Positions 39,428 to 50,300 of a DNA stretch of 64,000 nt are shown piece by piece. Numbering within the stretch: position 1 is the stretch's first letter; every line of letters starts with the position of its first letter. The stretch is from Thermoplasmata archaeon. Its GTDB lineage: Archaea > Thermoplasmatota > Thermoplasmata > RBG-16-68-12. Position numbers and translations under genes: made by a program. A model generated the notes under the pieces. The model made no database searches. It was given only the letters and a program-made list of their open reading frames with translations, and was not told the DNA's origin. The stretch covers positions 1 to 64,000 of the forward strand of contig DASWDU010000005.1 of the NCBI GenBank assembly GCA_036395115.1, written 5' to 3'.

Positions 39428-42400
39428 TCACGGGCTGTCGCGGACCGTGAAGCTGACGGAAGCCGGCGAGCCGGCCGTGTCGAACGTCAGCGCGCCGTTC
39501 AGCGGCGTGTACGTCGACGCGAAGTCCGCGGTGATCGTCGAGCCGGCCGGAATGTCCGTGTACGTCACCTCGAGGACGAGCGTCACGGATTCTCCGGGCG
39601 CCAGGGCGATGCCCGACCAGGAGAGCGTGCAACCCACGAGGGTCGTGTCCGGAGACGACGTCGAACAGGCGATCGAGCCGCCGCCGAGGTTCGAGGCGCT
39701 CACGGCCAGGCTCCCGTAGACGAGGGCGTCCGCGGTGCCGAAGTTCTTCAGCGTCATCGTGTACGTCGCGATGCCCGATCCGAGGCCGTCGCCGTGGACG
39801 GTGTCCGTCGGCTCGTTCGAGAACCCGAACAGCGTCAGCTTGACGAACGGCCGGGTGATCTGCGTGTAGCACGTCGACTCCCCGAGGATGTGGTTCGTCA
39901 GGCCCGTCTCCGGGTCGATCTGCATGTCGACCGACACGGTGTTCGTGAGGGTGTCCGGATCGTTCGCGAGCACGACGCGCTGCGGGGTGACCTCGACGGT
40001 CGAGCCGATGCCCAGGGAGGCCGGGAACGTGCCCGTGATGTCGCCGAGCAGCGAGTCCTGGACCAAGTGGAAGTTCAGGGACACGTCGCCCGTGTTCACG
40101 ATTCCGATCGCGTACGTGATCGTGTCGCCGATCGCGGCCGTTCCCGTGCACTCCTTCGTCACGGCGAAGCGCGGGTGCAGGAGGGTCGTCGTGAAGGACG
40201 CCTCCCGCGGGAACCTGTTGTCCAGGCCGGTCGCCGGGTCGATCTGGTACACGACGAACACGGTGTTCGTCAGCGAGTCCCCGGCGCCTTCGTCCGGCGT
40301 CACGGTGTGGCTCGCGAAGATCGTGCACGACGCACCGACGTCGAGGAACCGGCACTCGTCCGGGACCAAGAGTTCGCCGATGAGCGGATCCTCGATCGAG
40401 ACGAGCATCAGCCCGACGTCCCCCTCGTTGCGGATCGTGATCACGTAGTCGATCGTGTCGCCCGTCTTGCCGAACGCGGAGCCGGTCTTCGTCACGGACA
40501 ACGCGGGCTGCAGCAGGATCGTGGTCCACGACGCCGACGACGTGATGTCGTTCGTGAAGCCGAGCGGGTGGTAGTGCACCTCGACGGTGTTCACGAGCGG
40601 GCTCGTGTCGGTCGGCTGCACGACGTACGAGAAGTCGAAGCTCTCGCACGCGCCGGGCGCGAGGCTCGTCGAGAACGGCGGGCTCAAGGGGCCGAGGAGG
40701 CTGTCCAGGAAGCTGTCCAGGATCAGGTCCGGGCTGTCGGATGAACCGACGTTGCAGACCCGGATGTGGTAGACGGCCGTGTCGCCGACCTTGCTGAACT
40801 CGGGGCCGGTCTTCGCCACGAGCACACCGGGCTGGAACAGGTTGACGATCCACGAGGCCCGGGCCATCAAGTCGTTCGGGAAGCCGACCGGGCGGTAGTG
40901 GACCTCGACCGTGTTCACGAGCGGATCGGGGTCGGTTCCTTGGACCGTGTACGGATACGAGTGCGTCTCGCATTCGCCGGGGGCGAGGCTCTGCGTGAAG
41001 TCCGACGTCTTGTCGCCGAGCAGGCTGTCGAAGACGGACGTCGCGACGAGGTCCGGGCTGTCGAACGAGCCGTCGTTGCACACGCGGATCGTGTACGTCA
41101 CGGTGTCGCCGGCCTTGCTGAGCTCGGGGCCCCTCTTCGTCACGCTGACGAGGGGCTGGAACAGGTTGACGGTCCACGAGTCCCGGTCCGCGATGTCGTT
41201 CGTGAAGCCGAACGGGTGGTAGTGCACCTCGACGATGTTCACGAGCGGATCCGGGTCGCCCGGTTGGACCGTGTAGTCGAACGAATGGGTCTCGCAGTCG
41301 GTCGGCGCGAGGCTCTGCGTGAACGAGGCGGTCAGATCCCCAAGCAAGCTGTCGTCGACGAGGTTCGGGATGAGCGCGGGGCTGTCGTCCGAGCCGGTGT
41401 TGCAGATCTGGATCGTGTATGTGACCGTGTCGCCGATCTTGCTCAGCGTCGGGCCGCTCTTCGTCACCGTGACGCGGGGCTGGAACAAGTTAACGGTCCA
41501 CGAGTCCCGGTCCGCGATGTCGTTCTTGAAGCCGAGCGGATGGTAGTGCACCTCGACGATGTTCACGAGCGGATCCGGGTCATTGGGCTGGACCGTGTAC
41601 GGGAACGTCCTCGTCTCGCAGGTTCCCGGAGCGAGGCTTGCCGAGAAGGAGCCCGAGAGGTCGCCGAGGAGGCTGTCCGCGAAGGAGTCCAACATCAGGT
41701 CCGGGCTGTCGCCCGAGCCATCGTCGCACACTCGGATCGTGTACGTCACGGTGTCGCCGGCCTTGCTGAGCTCGGGGCCCGTCTTGGTCACGCTGACGTG
41801 CGGCTGGAACAGGTTCACCGTGGCGAAGTCGGTGGCCATCAGGTTGTTGTCGAATCCTTCCGGATGGTAGTGCACCTCGACGATGTTCACGAGCGGATCC
41901 GCGTCGCCTTCGCGGACGACATACCGGTACGAGTGCGTCTCGCATTCGCCGGGGGCGAGGCTCATCGTGAAGTCCGCCGTCTTGTCGCCGAGGAGGCTGT
42001 CCATCACGGAGATCGCGACGATGTCCGGGCTATCGGCTGAGCCGGCGTTGCACACTTGGATCGTGTACACGATCGCGTCGCCGACCTTCGACAAGGTGAC
42101 ATCCGATGTCTTCTCGACGATCACGGCGGGCTGGAACAGGTTGACGCTCCATGAGTCTCGCGCCGTCAAGTCGTTCGGGAAGCCGAACGGGTGGTAGTGC
42201 ACCTCGACGATGTTCACGAGCGGATCGGGGTCGCCCGGCTGGATCGTGTAGTCGAACGAGTGCGTCTCACAGGCGATCGGAACGAGACTTTGCGTGAACG
42301 AAGCCGTCAGGTCGCCCAGGACGTCGTCGAAGACGCTGTTCGGCAGGATCGGTGGGCTGTCCAGAGATCCGATGTTGCACACCGTGATCGTGTACCGCAC

Positions 42401-45400
42401 CACGTCGCCGGCCTTGCTCAACGTAGGCCCGGTCTTCGTCACGCTGACGCGGGGCTGGAACAGGTTCACGGACCACGAGTCCCGGTCCGCGATGTCGTTC
42501 GTGAAGCCGAACGGGTGGTAGTGCACCTCGACGATGTTCACGAGCGGATCCGGGTCGCCCGGCTGGACCGTGTACGGGAAGTCGAAGGTCTCGCACGCGC
42601 CGGGCGCGAGGCTCGCCGAGAACGGCGGGCTCAGGCTGCCGAGCAGGCTGTCCGAGAACGAGTCCAGGATCAAGTCGGGGGTGTCGGACGATCCCGTGTT
42701 GCATACCGTGATCGTGTAGACAATTTCGTCGCCGGCCTTACTCAGCGTAGGCCCGGTCTTCGTCACCGTGACGCCGGGCGTGAACAGGTTCACGGACCAT
42801 GAGTCGGACCCGAAGATGTCGTTCGTGAAGCCGTTGGGGTGGTAGTGCACGGTGATCGTGTTCACGAGCGGGTCCGGGTCCCCGGCCCGGACAACGTAGT
42901 CGTAGCTGACGACATCGCACGTGCCGGGCGCAAGGCTCGCCGAGAAGAGCCCCGTCACGTCCACGAGGGTGTCGACCGCGCTGTCCAGGATGAGGACCGG
43001 GCTGTCGGCGGAGCCGACGTTGCACACCTCGACCCTGTACGTGACCGTGTCGCCGACCTTGGAGAGGGAGGGCCCGGTCTTGTCGACCGTGATCCTGGGC
43101 TGGAACAGCTCGACGACCCACCTGGACGAACCGAAGACGCGATTGTCGAATCCTTCCGGATGGTAGAGGAGTTCAATCGTGTTCACGAGCGGGTCCGGAG
43201 AGCCCGGCGGGATCAGATACGTGTACGTGACCGTCTCACAGACGCCGTGGCCCAGGGTCGGCGAGAAGAGGCCCGTCACGTCCACGAGGCTGTCCGTGGC
43301 GCTGACGAGGATCAGGTCTGGACTGTCGTCGGAGCCGACGTTGCACACCCGTACCGTGTACGTGACCGTGTCGCCGACCTTGCTCAGTTCCGGTCCGAAC
43401 TTCTCCACGGTGATTCCGACCGTGAACAGGTTCACGGACCATGAGTCGGACCCGAAGATGTCGTTTGTGAAGCCGTCGGGGTGATAGTGCACCGTGATCG
43501 TGTTCACGAGCGGGTCTCGGTCGCCGGCCTGCACGATGTAGTCGTATGTGACAATATCACAGGCGCCGGGCGCGAGGCTCAGCGCGAACAGGCCCGTCAC
43601 GTCCACGAGGGTGTCGACCGCGCTGTCCAGGATGAGGACCGGGCTGTCGGCGGAGCCGACGTTGCACACCTCGACCCGGTACGTGACGGTGTCGCCGACC
43701 TTCGACAGAGAGGAGCCGGTCTTGTCGACCGTGATGCCCGGGGTGAACAGGTTCACGAGCCACCTCGAGGAGTCGGTGATGTCGTTCTCGAATCCGTCGG
43801 GATGGTAGTGGATCTCGATCGTGTTCACGAGCGGATCCGGCGAGCCGGATGGAATCGTGAAGGCGTACGTGATCGTCTCGCAGACGCCGGACGGGAGGGT
43901 CGGGGAGAGCAGGCCGGAGACGTCGCCCACGAGGCTGTCGATCGCGCGGTCGAGGACGAGGTCCGGGGCGTCCGTACTGCCCGTGTTGCACACCTCGACG
44001 GTGTACACGACCGTGTCGCCGACCTTGCTCAGCGTGGGGCCGGTCTTCGTCACGGTCAGTCCGGGCTGGAACAGGTTCACCGTGGCGGAGGCGGTGGCCA
44101 TCAGGTTGTTGCTGAATCCCACCGGATGGTAGTGCACCGTGACCGTGTTCACGAGCGGGTCGGGATCGGCGGGTTGGACCGTGTACGCGTAGGTGTGGGA
44201 TTCGCACGGACCGAACGGCGCGAGGCTCTGCGTGAAGTCCGCCGTCTTGTCGCCGAGGAGGCTGTCGAAGACGGAAATCGCGACCAGGTCTGGGCTGTCC
44301 GACGAGCCGATGCTGCACACCGTGATCGTGTACAGAATCGTGTCGCCGACCTTGGACAGGTCCACGTTCGCGGACTTGTAAACAATCACCGCGGGCTGGA
44401 ACAGGTTCACGGACCACGAGGCCCGGGCCGTGATATCGTTCGGGAAGCCGAGCGGGTGATAGTGGACCGTCACGGTATTGTCGAGCGGGTCCGGATCGCC
44501 GATCTGAATCGTGTACGGGAAGTCGTGGCTCTCACACACGCCGGATGCGAGGCTCGAGGCGAAGGAGCTCGTCAGGGAGCCGAGGATGGTGTCCGCGACG
44601 CTGTCCAGAATCAGGATCGGACTGTCCGAAGATCCGATGTTGCACACTTGGATGGTGTACACGACCTCGTCGCCGGCCTTGCTCAGCCTCGGGCCCGTCT
44701 TCGTGAGGGTAATGGCGGGCTGGAAGAGGTTGATGCTCCACTGGGCGCGGTCCGTGATGTCGTTCGGGAAGCCGTCCGGGTGGTAGTGGACCTCGACGAC
44801 ATTCACGAGCGGATCGGGATCGCTCGGCTGGATCGTGTAGTCGAACGTGTGCGTCTCGCAATCGGTGGGCCCTAGGGATTCGGTGAAGGAGCTCGTCAGA
44901 TCCCCGAGGACGTTGTCGACCACGCTGACCGGGATGAGTGCGGGGCTGTTGGCCGAGCCCACGTTGCACACCATGATCGTGTACGTGACCGCGTCGCCGA
45001 CCTTGGACAGCGTCGGGCCGGACTTCGTCACGTCGATGGCTGGGTGGAACAGGTGGGTGACGTGGGTATCGGTGACGACCTTGGCCACTCCCGTGAGGTC
45101 GGCGTTCGCCTTGTACGTGGCCGTCACCTTGTTCGTGAGGGTGTCTTGGGCCCCCTCCGTCGGCGTGATGACGTGCTCGGCGACGATCGTACAGGAAGAG
45201 TGGGGCCCTAGGGAGGCACCGCAGGTGCTGCTGATGACCTCGGGGTTAGAGAGCTCGAGGATTCCGATCACATCGTCCACGATGCTCTGCTTGTAAAGGG
45301 TCGCCGTACCGTTGTTGCGGATCGTGAATGTGAAGACGGCCGTGTCGCCCGTCTTGCTGAGCTCCGGCCCGGTCTTTTCGATCGAAAGCTTGCAGACGTC

Positions 45401-46897
45401 GAACGGCTGGGGTCCCGCGAAGTCCTTCAGTTCCGCGGTGAACGACTGGGAGCTTCGAGTCTTGCCCATGATCGACGTGAGGCACGGCCGGTTACCGATG
45501 AGCCCTTGCACGTCGAGCCCGAACTCCGTGAAGGCGTTCGTTGGCAGGGTCGTGATGACGGCGCCGTGACGATCGTAGTTGGGCCAGGCGCCTCCGTCGA
45601 TCGGACCGCCGTTGTTGAAGGCGCACGCCGTGTCGGCGGTGTTGCAACCCTCCCCAGTGAGGGTGACGATGGGCGCGCCATACGAGGAGCCCAACCATTC
45701 GCGGACCGTCATGGAGCCGAACGATCCGCCGACCTTGAAGTCCATGGACACGATGACGTCACCAATTTCCCGGGCGCCAGAGAAGTGGCATCCGTTGTCC
45801 CTGTCGACGGTATTGTTCTGGCAGAGGCCCGTGGCATTGTTCCTGCCGTCGAGCCCGATCTGATCCTGAAACAATTCGACGTCGACGTGGCTGTCGCCGC
45901 TCGGGTCGAGGCGCTCGAAGCCTGCATAGATGATCAGGTGATTTGCGAATTGACCGGAAGTAGGCACGGTTGCGTACGCGTATACGTTGACCAGATCGTC
46001 CTTCGCCGGGACGTTGCCCTCATCCCAGTGCCAGGTGTCGCCAGGAGGCGCGATCTTGTCGTTGTTCTTGTTTGAGCCGCCGGCCCCGGAGAAGGTCGTG
46101 CGGTCGGTGGAGCCGCTCTGCGAGGTGTCGTCCTTGAGGAATGAAGCGGCGAGGCCACCGTAGGGGGCGAGGCTTTTATTGGATCCGTCCGCGTTGAAGA
46201 TGTCGTTCCAATCGGGTCCATTCGCCGCATCGCCGTCGCCCAGGATATTCGTCCTCCCCGATTCGTCGGTGGCCTTGCCGGGGCCGAGCTCGAAGTAACC
46301 GTCGTCATGAACCGCGGTGAGGATGGGCGCAAGGGGCGTGAGTGCCATGACGCCGATCAACACGACCGCGAATGCAATCGTGATCGCCGAGTGCCTCCGT
46401 CGAGCAGGCTGCGCGACGCCGCTAGGACGACTCGATCCGAGAGAGGGAGAAACAGGGCGGACCCCTCGAACCCGATGGACGGGACGGACGGCGGGCGTCG
46501 GCGCGACGGACGAAGTGCTTTCAACAGCTACTCCTCGGGCGGAGGACGCCGATTCTTCCACGGAGGGTGCGGAAGCGACTGGCGCCATCCCCGGATTCTC
46601 TCCCGTGTTTTCTCCCCTCGCGTCCGCGACGCCTGCGAGGACGCTCCGAAGGAGCTCGACCTCCAGTCGCCGCATCTCGGCGAGAGCCTCTTCATCCCGG
46701 CGCGCGGCTGCGAGCCAGCGCGTGCGCTGGATCCGAGCGAGGAGGGTGTCCGTGGGGACGTCATACACCGCCGAGGCCTGGTACAGCGATCGCACCCGCT
46801 TCGCCGTCTCGAGCAATCGTTCCCTCGACCGCAAGACGGCCGAGGCGTCGGTCAACCACGCGACACTGTCGTTCGATGGGACGTTTTCATCTGACAT
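39428..46897 (-). CDS. Giant tandem DUF11-repeat surface protein, 2489 residues
   Basis: N-terminal residues 1-95 form a charged helical cytosolic-looking domain, then a Ser/Pro linker and one membrane helix at about 170-193. Everything after that should lie outside. A head region (about 195-500) is rich in Asp, Gly and Asn. About 17-18 DUF11 repeats follow, each about 108 residues, with the marker TKTGPxLSKxGDxVxYTI. Repeats 2-15 each hold one Cys in VCN and one in GxCE, fit for a disulfide. The C-terminus has no anchor. ATG 46897 has GGAGG about 10 nt upstream. It is divergent from a large subtilase. Probably an adhesin or sheath fibre. Confidence 0.85.
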   Translation of the reverse strand: MSDENVPSNDSVAWLTDASAVLRSRERLLETAKRVRSLYQASAVYDVPTDTLLARIQRTRWLAAARRDEEALAEMRRLEVELLRSVLAGVADARGENTGENPGMAPVASAPSVEESASSARGVAVESTSSVAPTPAVRPVHRVRGVRPVSPSLGSSRPSGVAQPARRRHSAITIAFAVVLIGVMALTPLAPILTAVHDDGYFELGPGKATDESGRTNILGDGDAANGPDWNDIFNADGSNKSLAPYGGLAASFLKDDTSQSGSTDRTTFSGAGGSNKNNDKIAPPGDTWHWDEGNVPAKDDLVNVYAYATVPTSGQFANHLIIYAGFERLDPSGDSHVDVELFQDQIGLDGRNNATGLCQNNTVDRDNGCHFSGAREIGDVIVSMDFKVGGSFGSMTVREWLGSSYGAPIVTLTGEGCNTADTACAFNNGGPIDGGAWPNYDRHGAVITTLPTNAFTEFGLDVQGLIGNRPCLTSIMGKTRSSQSFTAELKDFAGPQPFDVCKLSIEKTGPELSKTGDTAVFTFTIRNNGTATLYKQSIVDDVIGILELSNPEVISSTCGASLGPHSSCTIVAEHVITPTEGAQDTLTNKVTATYKANADLTGVAKVVTDTHVTHLFHPAIDVTKSGPTLSKVGDAVTYTIMVCNVGSANSPALIPVSVVDNVLGDLTSSFTESLGPTDCETHTFDYTIQPSDPDPLVNVVEVHYHPDGFPNDITDRAQWSINLFQPAITLTKTGPRLSKAGDEVVYTIQVCNIGSSDSPILILDSVADTILGSLTSSFASSLASGVCESHDFPYTIQIGDPDPLDNTVTVHYHPLGFPNDITARASWSVNLFQPAVIVYKSANVDLSKVGDTILYTITVCSIGSSDSPDLVAISVFDSLLGDKTADFTQSLAPFGPCESHTYAYTVQPADPDPLVNTVTVHYHPVGFSNNLMATASATVNLFQPGLTVTKTGPTLSKVGDTVVYTVEVCNTGSTDAPDLVLDRAIDSLVGDVSGLLSPTLPSGVCETITYAFTIPSGSPDPLVNTIEIHYHPDGFENDITDSSRWLVNLFTPGITVDKTGSSLSKVGDTVTYRVEVCNVGSADSPVLILDSAVDTLVDVTGLFALSLAPGACDIVTYDYIVQAGDRDPLVNTITVHYHPDGFTNDIFGSDSWSVNLFTVGITVEKFGPELSKVGDTVTYTVRVCNVGSDDSPDLILVSATDSLVDVTGLFSPTLGHGVCETVTYTYLIPPGSPDPLVNTIELLYHPEGFDNRVFGSSRWVVELFQPRITVDKTGPSLSKVGDTVTYRVEVCNVGSADSPVLILDSAVDTLVDVTGLFSASLAPGTCDVVSYDYVVRAGDPDPLVNTITVHYHPNGFTNDIFGSDSWSVNLFTPGVTVTKTGPTLSKAGDEIVYTITVCNTGSSDTPDLILDSFSDSLLGSLSPPFSASLAPGACETFDFPYTVQPGDPDPLVNIVEVHYHPFGFTNDIADRDSWSVNLFQPRVSVTKTGPTLSKAGDVVRYTITVCNIGSLDSPPILPNSVFDDVLGDLTASFTQSLVPIACETHSFDYTIQPGDPDPLVNIVEVHYHPFGFPNDLTARDSWSVNLFQPAVIVEKTSDVTLSKVGDAIVYTIQVCNAGSADSPDIVAISVMDSLLGDKTADFTMSLAPGECETHSYRYVVREGDADPLVNIVEVHYHPEGFDNNLMATDFATVNLFQPHVSVTKTGPELSKAGDTVTYTIRVCDDGSGDSPDLMLDSFADSLLGDLSGSFSASLAPGTCETRTFPYTVQPNDPDPLVNIVEVHYHPLGFKNDIADRDSWTVNLFQPRVTVTKSGPTLSKIGDTVTYTIQICNTGSDDSPALIPNLVDDSLLGDLTASFTQSLAPTDCETHSFDYTVQPGDPDPLVNIVEVHYHPFGFTNDIADRDSWTVNLFQPLVSVTKRGPELSKAGDTVTYTIRVCNDGSFDSPDLVATSVFDSLLGDKTSDFTQSLAPGECETHSYPYTVQGTDPDPLVNTVEVHYRPVGFPNDLMARASWIVNLFQPGVLVAKTGPEFSKVGDTAVYHIRVCNVGSSDSPDLILDSFLDSLLGPLSPPFSTSLAPGACESFDFSYVVQPTDTSPLVNTVEVHYHPLGFTNDITSSASWTTILLQPALSVTKTGSAFGKTGDTIDYVITIRNEGDVGLMLVSIEDPLIGELLVPDECRFLDVGASCTIFASHTVTPDEGAGDSLTNTVFVVYQIDPATGLDNRFPREASFTTTLLHPRFAVTKECTGTAAIGDTITYAIGIVNTGDVSLNFHLVQDSLLGDITGTFPASLGIGSTVEVTPQRVVLANDPDTLTNTVSVDMQIDPETGLTNHILGESTCYTQITRPFVKLTLFGFSNEPTDTVHGDGLGSGIATYTMTLKNFGTADALVYGSLAVSASNLGGGSIACSTSSPDTTLVGCTLSWSGIALAPGESVTLVLEVTYTDIPAGSTITADFASTYTPLNGALTFDTAGSPASVSFTVRDSP
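40480..45400 (-). repeat. Tandem repeat array coding the DUF11 units (period about 325 bp)
   Basis: Landmarks such as GGCTGGAACAGGTTGAC recur about every 324 bp (for example 40840 and 41163). The best matched units are two apart: a stretch of about 85 bp from 42951 is identical to one starting near 43594. This points to a recent duplication of a two-repeat block. Such arrays can change length by recombination and are hard to assemble. Confidence 0.75.
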
Positions 46898-47324
46898 CCT
46901 AGAAAGCCTCCTTCAACCTGATGAGATGGGCAGAAGCCCTTCGCGACTCCGGATGTTGCATCGGCTATATTCCGGCTGTGGAACAGTTTTTGCGGAATTT
47001 TCAGCGGACTCGATTCGCCGCGCAACGGGCGACCTCTGCGCCAATTTCGGCGGCGGGAATTACACTCCGACGAAGCGACGATCGCGCTCCGTCCGACTCC
47101 CCGGAACGCCCGCTCGAAAAGGCCTTCGAAGCCAAACGCCAACGCAAGAATGCCCGCGCCATGACGCAGCTATGTAGCCCGACGACGCGCGAACGGTCTG
47201 CGGCGATTACGGTACCGTAATCGGCACAATTCCGGTATCGATTTCAGTTCTCAGCGCAACTGATTCTCACCGGCCGCGGGTTTGCTCCGACCCGTTAAGT
47301 TGTGGGACCAACGATGGTGACCGC
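46898..47324. promoter_or_regulatory. Divergent promoter region of DUF11 protein and subtilase
   Basis: About 430 nt without a gene. On the minus strand GGAATATAGCC (46968-46978) is a good TATA box 75 nt before the DUF11 start, giving a leader of about 48 nt with a GGAGG site. On the + strand the best candidate is GTTAAGTT (47294-47301). The middle holds several near-symmetric AT-rich words (for example GGTACCGTAATCGG near 47209) that might bind a shared regulator. Confidence 0.45.
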
Positions 47325-47352
47325 CTTGGGGCCCCCGAACGGGGCCCCCAAG
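47325..47352 (+). promoter_or_regulatory. Strong GC hairpin in the subtilase 5' leader
   Basis: CTTGGGGCCCCC, loop GAAC, GGGGCCCCCAAG: 11 of 12 bases pair. It lies 18 nt before the preferred ATG 47371 and after the likely transcription start. It could control translation or mRNA stability. Confidence 0.5.
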
Positions 47353-47370
47353 CCATGCCGGGCGCTGCCC

Positions 47371-50300
47371 ATGTACACCGTTCGTCGGTCCGCGGTGCGA
47401 GCATCCATCCTCGCGTTCATCGTGTGTGCCGGGGCACTGTTGGCCCCCCTGCTGGCCCGAGCGAGCGGGTCGGGGTCCATTCCTCCGACGTTCAGCGGGG
47501 ACCCTGCGGGCTCCTACATCAACGTGAACGGCTTTCACTTCGATCCGCTCCTCAGTCCGCCGGAATCTCCGGAAGCGCTTCGATATGAACGCGTGCCCCC
47601 CGGCGAATCGGCGTACTACCTGTTGCAACTCGAGCCTCCGATCACGGCCGCGATGAAGGCGAGGCTCGCCTCCGAAGGATTCGCCCTCCTCTACTACGTG
47701 AGCTTCAACGCATTCGTCGTCCGGGCGAGCCCGTCGGACGCGGTGAGGGCCCGCGACATCCCAGGAGTCCGATGGATCGGCCTGTACGAACCGGCGTTCA
47801 AGCTGAGCGCGCACCTCGCCGAGGTCGATTTCCAATCGACGTATGGCGAAACCGCCACCAGCGATGCGGCATCCGCGCCCGACGCGGCGTGGGTCGCATG
47901 GTCCGATCCATCCGCCGAGATCGCGGCGGGAGGGCCCCTGTCCGATGGGTCGACGTCGCCCCGGCTTCGCGTGACCGTCCTCCCGTTCGAGGTCTCCCGG
48001 GTGCTCCGGGTGGCGGCTGCGATCGACTCGCTCGGAGGGTCGCGCATCACGTGGTCCGATGCGTCGTCCGGCATCGTCCGCGCGGAGATCGGACGGGATG
48101 CGCTCGTGGCGCTCGCTCGAACCCCCGACGTCATGTGGATCGACCGGGAGCTCCGGCCGCGGACCCTCAATGACATCGCGCGATGGGTGATCGAGAGCGG
48201 GAACGGGACGTCGCATGCGGCGCCGCTCCACGACCACGGCCTCTTCGGCACGGGGGAGATCGTCACGGTGGGCGACACGGGCCTCGACTACCAGCACGAC
48301 GCCTTCGAGGACCCGTCCAACGCGACGCCCGGACCCGATCACCGCAAGGTCACCGCGTACTACACGCCCTCGGACGCGCGAGGCGACGGCACGGACAACG
48401 GGATCAACCACGGCACGCACGTGGCCGGCACCGTCGCCGGGGACGACGGCGTGTGGCACGTGTACGACGGCGACGCGACCGGATCCAACGGCACGGCGGG
48501 ACCGCACGACGGCCAGGCGTTCGACGCGACGTTGCAGATCCAGGACCTATCCACCGACGGCACGTTCATCTTCCCGCCGTCCGACCTCCACGACATGTAT
48601 CAAGCGGCGGCGGATCGCGGGTCCTACATCCACACGAACAGTTGGGGCTCGTGCTGCAGCGATTACATCGTGGAGGCGTCCGAGACGGACGACTTCGTCT
48701 GGACCCACCCGGACTTCGTCGTCCTGTACGCGGCGGGCAACTCGGGGCCGTCCTCCTCGACGATCAACCCGTACGCGGTCGCGAAGAACGCCATCGCGGT
48801 CGGCGCGAGCCAGAACGGTCCGAACCGGGAGAAGATGGCGTCCTTCAGCAGCCGAGGCCCCGCGGGCGACGGGCGCCTGAAGCCGGACGTCCTCGCGCCC
48901 GGCGTCGCGATCTGGTCGGCGCACGGGTGCGATCCGAGCGGGCAGTGCGACGATTACGCGCAACTGAGCGGCACGAGCATGGCGACGCCCACCGCCGCGG
49001 GGGCCGTCGCGCTCCTCCGGCAGTACTACGTGGACGGCTGGTATCCGACGGGCACGCGGCAGTCCGCCGACGGGTTCGTCCCGTCCGCCGCGCTCCTGAA
49101 GGCGACGTTGATCAACGGCGCGGCCGAGATCACGGGGACCGGCGCGTACGACAACGGCGAGGCGCGCTATCCGAACGACAACCAGGGATGGGGCCGCATC
49201 CTCCTCGATGATGGGATTTTCTTTCAGGGGGATTCGCGGCGGCTGTTCACCGACGACCACCGGATCGGCGTGAACACGGGCGATTCCGTGATGTATCAGC
49301 TCGCGATCGGGGATGCCTCGGTGCCCGTCGAGGTGACGCTCGTCTGGAGCGACTATCCCGGGGCGCCGATGTCGACCCCGAACCTCGTGAACGACCTCGA
49401 CCTCGTCGTCATCGCTCCGGACGGCACGATCTTCGCGGGGAACCAGTTCACCGGCTACAACCCGGGGGAATCGACGCCGAACCCGGGCGGCTCGGATCGC
49501 CTGAACAACGTCGAAGGCGTCCTCGTGCGGAGCGGTGTCCAAGCGGGCATCTGGACCGTCCGCGTCTCGGCGTACAACGTGCCGCAGGGACCGCAGCCCT
49601 ACGCCTTGGTCGTCACGGGCGGCATCTCGCAGCACCGCGGGTTCGTACGGATGGACCGGAACCACTACCAATCGACCGCCTGGGTCGGCATCGAGGTCAT
49701 CGACCCGGACCTGAACGTCGACCCGAACGCGCCGGACACCACCACGGCCTCGATGACGAGCACCACGGAGACGACGCCGGAGACCGTGACCTTGACCGAG
49801 ACGGGCGCGTCGACCGCGATCTTCACCGGATCGATCCAGCTGCAAAACAGCGGCCTACCGACGAACGACGGCCGGCTCCAAGTGCGCAACGGGGACACGA
49901 TCACGGCGGCGTACTACGACGCGGACGACGGGACGGGCGGAGCCGGCAACGTCTACGACGACGCGACGGTCGACGACACGCTGCCCGTCATCTCGGGCAT
50001 CGCCGCCGACGGCCTGCGGTTCTTCCGCGTGACGATCGGCTGGACGACCGACGAGGCGAGCGACTCCGTCGTCTACTGGGGCGCCGGCTCGCCGTCGATC
50101 CGTCAAGCGGACGCCGCACGCGTGACGAACCACTCGCTCGTCCTCGCGGGGCTCACGCAATCGACGACGTACTCGTATTACGTTCTGTCCACGGACGAAG
50201 CGGGCAACACGGCGCGGGCGGATAACGGGAGCGCGTACTACACGTTCCGCACACCGGCGAGGCCGCCCGACTCGCCGCCCTCGGCGGAGTGGCCGCAGTT

